From assembly GCA_003135495.1 (NCBI GenBank), contig PLBX01000152.1, positions 1 through 6,388 of the forward strand: a DNA stretch of 6,388 nucleotides, read 5' to 3'. Positions within the stretch are counted from its first letter, which is position 1; each line of letters starts with the position of its first letter. The notes beneath the pieces are model-generated. The model saw only the letters and a program-made list of their open reading frames with translations. It did not search any database and was not told the DNA's origin. Positions 5,697 through 6,388 of this stretch are shown piece after piece. The translations under genes were made by a program, and so were the position numbers. The stretch is from Acidobacteriaceae bacterium (GTDB taxonomy: Bacteria > Acidobacteriota > Terriglobia > Terriglobales > Acidobacteriaceae).

Positions 5697-6388
5697 ATGG
5701 TCGATTTTTTTATTCATCGCCCTGTATTTTCTACCGTCTGCGCACTGCTCATTATTCTTGCAGGCGCGGTCTGCATCCCGACGCTGCCCATCGCGCAATT
5801 CCCGGATCTTGCTCCGCCGCAGGTTGGCGTCACGGCTGTGTACAACGGCGCGAGCGCGCAGACCGTGGAATCAGCCGTCACCACACCGCTTGAACAGCAA
5901 ATAAACGGCGCGGAAGGAATGAAGTACATAACATCCTCGAGCACAAATGACGGTGTCAGCTCCGTCACCGCGACTTTCGATCTGGGCCGGGATCCCGATC
6001 TCGCCGCTGTTGATATCGAGAACCGCGTCAACACTGCTCTAGCGCGCCTGCCCAACGCGGTAAAACAAATCGGAGTGACGGTAGCCAAGACCTCGCAAAA
6101 TTTCGTCTTCGGTGCCGGAGTCTTTTCGCCGGACTCTCGTTACACCACGCTCTTCATGAGCAACTACCTGGATGTCTATGTTCGTGATGTTCTGAAGCGC
6201 GTGCCGGGCGTGGCCGACGTGCTTATCTTTGGCGAACGCAAGTACTCCATGCGCCTGTGGCTCGATCCCGTTCGCATGGCTGGCCGTGCGCTTACCGCCG
6301 ATGATGTGGTTAGTGCTCTTCAGGAACAGAATGTCGAAGTGGCCGCCGGACAAGTCGGTTCCCAGCCCGCGATGCCGAGTCAGAATTT
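5697..6388 (+). CDS. RND efflux pump, inner-membrane HAE1/AcrB-type transporter (partial, 3' end beyond window)
   Basis: The first 230 residues of a transporter usually about 1,040 long are present; the frame is open to the window end. It is the proton-driven inner-membrane pump of a tripartite exporter. The N-terminus MVDFFIHRPVFSTV is the canonical RND start, followed by transmembrane helix 1 (about 10-28). The first periplasmic porter segment follows: LPIAQFPDLAPPQVGVTAVYNG (about 30-51), then the A-x-T-V-E-x-A-V-T-T-P-L-E-Q-Q-I-N-G block, a T-x-T-F-D-L-G-R-D-P-D-L-A block, ENRVNTALARLP, and RVPGVADVLIFGERKYSMRLWLDP. These place it in the multidrug (HAE1) branch rather than the metal (HME) branch. 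ATG 5697 matches the family start and has GAGGGA 13 bases upstream. An in-frame ATG at 5655 would add 14 mostly Arg-rich residues. It is co-oriented with the adaptor, 48 bases downstream of its stop. Confidence 0.92.
   Translation, partial: MVDFFIHRPVFSTVCALLIILAGAVCIPTLPIAQFPDLAPPQVGVTAVYNGASAQTVESAVTTPLEQQINGAEGMKYITSSSTNDGVSSVTATFDLGRDPDLAAVDIENRVNTALARLPNAVKQIGVTVAKTSQNFVFGAGVFSPDSRYTTLFMSNYLDVYVRDVLKRVPGVADVLIFGERKYSMRLWLDPVRMAGRALTADDVVSALQEQNVEVAAGQVGSQPAMPSQN

Noticed and set aside
5714..6353. Two minus-strand open frames over the RND pump (5714-6088 and 6039-6353)
   Set aside because: They overlap the strongly supported N-terminus of the RND transporter on the other strand and show no recognisable motifs.
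1..6388. Mobile element, CRISPR array, tRNA or defence system
   Set aside because: No transposase, integrase, nuclease or toxin-antitoxin gene, no regular repeat array, and no cloverleaf-like structure was seen on either strand.

Overview
The window reads as ordinary chromosomal DNA of moderate GC content from a Gram-negative, aerobically respiring bacterium. The lipoprotein-type RND adaptor and inner-membrane pump imply an outer membrane. The small CxxC membrane protein after the oxidase genes, and the small basic protein with a Ser-Ala-Ala-Gly-Arg-Lys C-terminal motif, remind me of Acidobacteriota. That placement is from memory and is not proven here.

Layout. Positions 1-1382 (+) hold the 3' end of a terminal-oxidase operon: possibly the last codons of an upstream gene, then heme-copper oxidase subunit III, subunit IV, and a 98-residue exported/membrane protein with a CxxC motif. 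Convergent to it, 1443 to about 2711 or 2807 (-) encodes a secreted alpha/beta-hydrolase of the secretory-lipase (LIP) type whose nucleophile and histidine positions are both substituted. The divergent intergenic stretch before 2970 carries short repeats and a promoter whose predicted start site falls on the ATG of an 81-residue basic protein (2970-3215, +). A hairpin-rich 84-base gap separates this gene from a convergent PLP-dependent threonine aldolase (3300-4343, -). A 192-base divergent region follows. Then comes an RND efflux operon: a periplasmic adaptor lipoprotein (4536-5648, +) and the N-terminal fifth of the AcrB/HAE1-type pump (5697 to the window end).

How they work together. The oxidase genes make accessory subunits of one respiratory complex, and the CxxC protein is plausibly linked to it by position. 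Adaptor and pump form a tripartite exporter; the outer-membrane channel gene, if linked, lies outside the window. Hydrolase, basic protein and aldolase look like independent transcription units.

I see no mobile element, CRISPR array, tRNA or rRNA, and no clear new multi-gene system. The best leads are the apparent pseudo-hydrolase, the conserved-looking CxxC protein of the oxidase operon, and the possibly leaderless basic protein.
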